Shown here in pieces: positions 5,662 to 6,404 of a stretch of DNA of 6,404 nt. Origin of the DNA: Polynucleobacter sp. Lineage in GTDB: Bacteria > Pseudomonadota > Gammaproteobacteria > Burkholderiales > Burkholderiaceae. How positions within the stretch are numbered: the stretch's first letter is position 1; each line of letters opens with the position of its first letter. The notes under the pieces were generated by a model. It was not told where the DNA came from, ran no database searches, and saw nothing but the letters and a program-made list of their open reading frames with translations. The stretch spans positions 1 to 6,404 of the forward strand of contig JALRHB010000075.1 of assembly GCA_023253245.1 (NCBI GenBank). Direction: 5' to 3'. A program made the position numbers and the translations under genes.

Positions 5662-6404
5662 ATGGATATTACCTTGACCAGCGTTGAAACGGCTCATACG
5701 GAGCGACTAAAACAAAAAATATTGGCAGAAATCGCTGCCAAAGGGGGTTGGTTGCCCTTTTCAAGGTATATGGAGATAGCCCTTTACGAGCCAGGAATGG
5801 GCTATTACAGCGCGGGAGCTCATAAATTAGGCGCTGGGGGCGATTTCACCACAGCTCCAGAGATTTCTCCTTTATTTGGGTCAGCCATTGTTTCCAGCTT
5901 ACTACCCATACTAGAGGGGATGAAAGCGCAAGGACTTCCTACCCAGATCCTTGAATTTGGTGCTGGTACCGGTAAATTGGCCGAGTCCATATTGACTCGT
6001 TTGCATCATCTGGAGTTCACGCTAGATCGCTACGACATTATTGAGATCTCCCCAGACCTTGCGCAAAGACAAGAAAAGCGGCTTGTGGATCTCTCAAGGC
6101 AGCTCAATCTATCCACACAATGCCATTGGCTTAGCTCTTTTCCCGCTAACTTTAGGGGCCTCATTCTGGCAAATGAGGTGATTGACGCCATCCCTTGTGA
6201 TGCCATCATCTTTCAAAATGGTTTTTGGTATTGGCAAGGCGTGACAATCTCGAATGGAAATCTTGTATGGGCATCTGGCAAACCTGTTGAGCAATCATTG
6301 CTTCCTAAATCACTTCTCAATGGTAATTTTTCCGAAGGGTACGTGACTGAGCTTCATACACAGGCAAACGCCTGGATAAAGCATATTGCAAAACATCTTG
6401 ATAC
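5662..6404 (+). CDS. class I SAM-dependent methyltransferase, MidA/NDUFAF7 family, N-terminal part
   Basis: An open frame of 247 codons from ATG 5662 runs past the right edge without a stop; the family is usually about 380-400 residues, so roughly 60 percent is visible. Family marks, in order, are FSRYMEIALYEPGMGYYS at 33-50, GGDFTTAPEISPLFG at 59-73, the SAM-binding motif ILEFGAGTGKLA at 96-107, the EISPDL strand-turn at 128-133, and LANEVIDAIPCD at 169-180, a signature of this group (COG1565). GYVTELHTQANAWI at 226-239 also fits. In mitochondria NDUFAF7 methylates an arginine of the complex I subunit NDUFS2; the bacterial substrate is not settled, so an arginine-methylating role is inference. 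No frameshift is seen. The start lacks a clear ribosome binding site, but conserved sequence begins about 25 residues later and no better ATG precedes it. It is transcribed divergently from the folB block. Confidence 0.92.
   Translation, partial: MDITLTSVETAHTERLKQKILAEIAAKGGWLPFSRYMEIALYEPGMGYYSAGAHKLGAGGDFTTAPEISPLFGSAIVSSLLPILEGMKAQGLPTQILEFGAGTGKLAESILTRLHHLEFTLDRYDIIEISPDLAQRQEKRLVDLSRQLNLSTQCHWLSSFPANFRGLILANEVIDAIPCDAIIFQNGFWYWQGVTISNGNLVWASGKPVEQSLLPKSLLNGNFSEGYVTELHTQANAWIKHIAKHLD

Noticed and set aside
6109..6294. Minus-strand open frame of 61 codons
   Set aside because: It is antisense to conserved methyltransferase motifs, including NEVIDAIPC, and shows no independent coding signs.

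Overview
The window looks like chromosomal housekeeping DNA from a low-GC betaproteobacterium. The FolB, GlmU and TtcA proteins and the order folB-ttcA-glmU-glmS resemble Burkholderiaceae as I remember them, and the AT-leaning codon use points to a Polynucleobacter-like member. This placement is inference from memory, not a search. There are no tRNA or rRNA genes, mobile elements, CRISPR arrays or long repeats, and the window has no gene-free stretch longer than 40 bases.

Layout. Six genes lie on the minus strand and are read from right to left: a short-chain dehydrogenase with pteridine-reductase features (5630-4803), folB (4778-4389), ttcA (4352-3444), glmU (3447-1987), glmS (1987-155), and the start of a PaiB-like FMN-binding regulator (125-1, cut by the window edge). 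Gaps are 24, 36 and 29 bases. ttcA/glmU overlap by four bases and glmU/glmS by one, so the whole block is probably one operon or a chain of coupled genes. A MidA/NDUFAF7-type methyltransferase (5662 onward, cut by the window edge) is divergent on the plus strand, with only 31 bases separating the two start codons.

Function. glmS and glmU encode the first and the last two steps of UDP-N-acetylglucosamine synthesis, which feeds peptidoglycan and lipopolysaccharide; the glmM step is not here. ttcA thiolates cytidine 32 of tRNA. folB and the adjacent dehydrogenase form a likely pterin pair: the dehydrogenase carries the Arg, Ser/Phe, Asp, Tyr and Lys positions that define PTR1/FolM pteridine reductases, including Asp in place of the usual SDR serine. 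This pair is the most interesting content of the window.

Other points are the lysine-rich tail on GlmU, the lack of clear Shine-Dalgarno sequences before most starts (glmU is even preceded by an anti-Shine-Dalgarno-like CCTCCTT and a small hairpin), and the very tight divergent start region. I see no strong evidence for a wholly new system.
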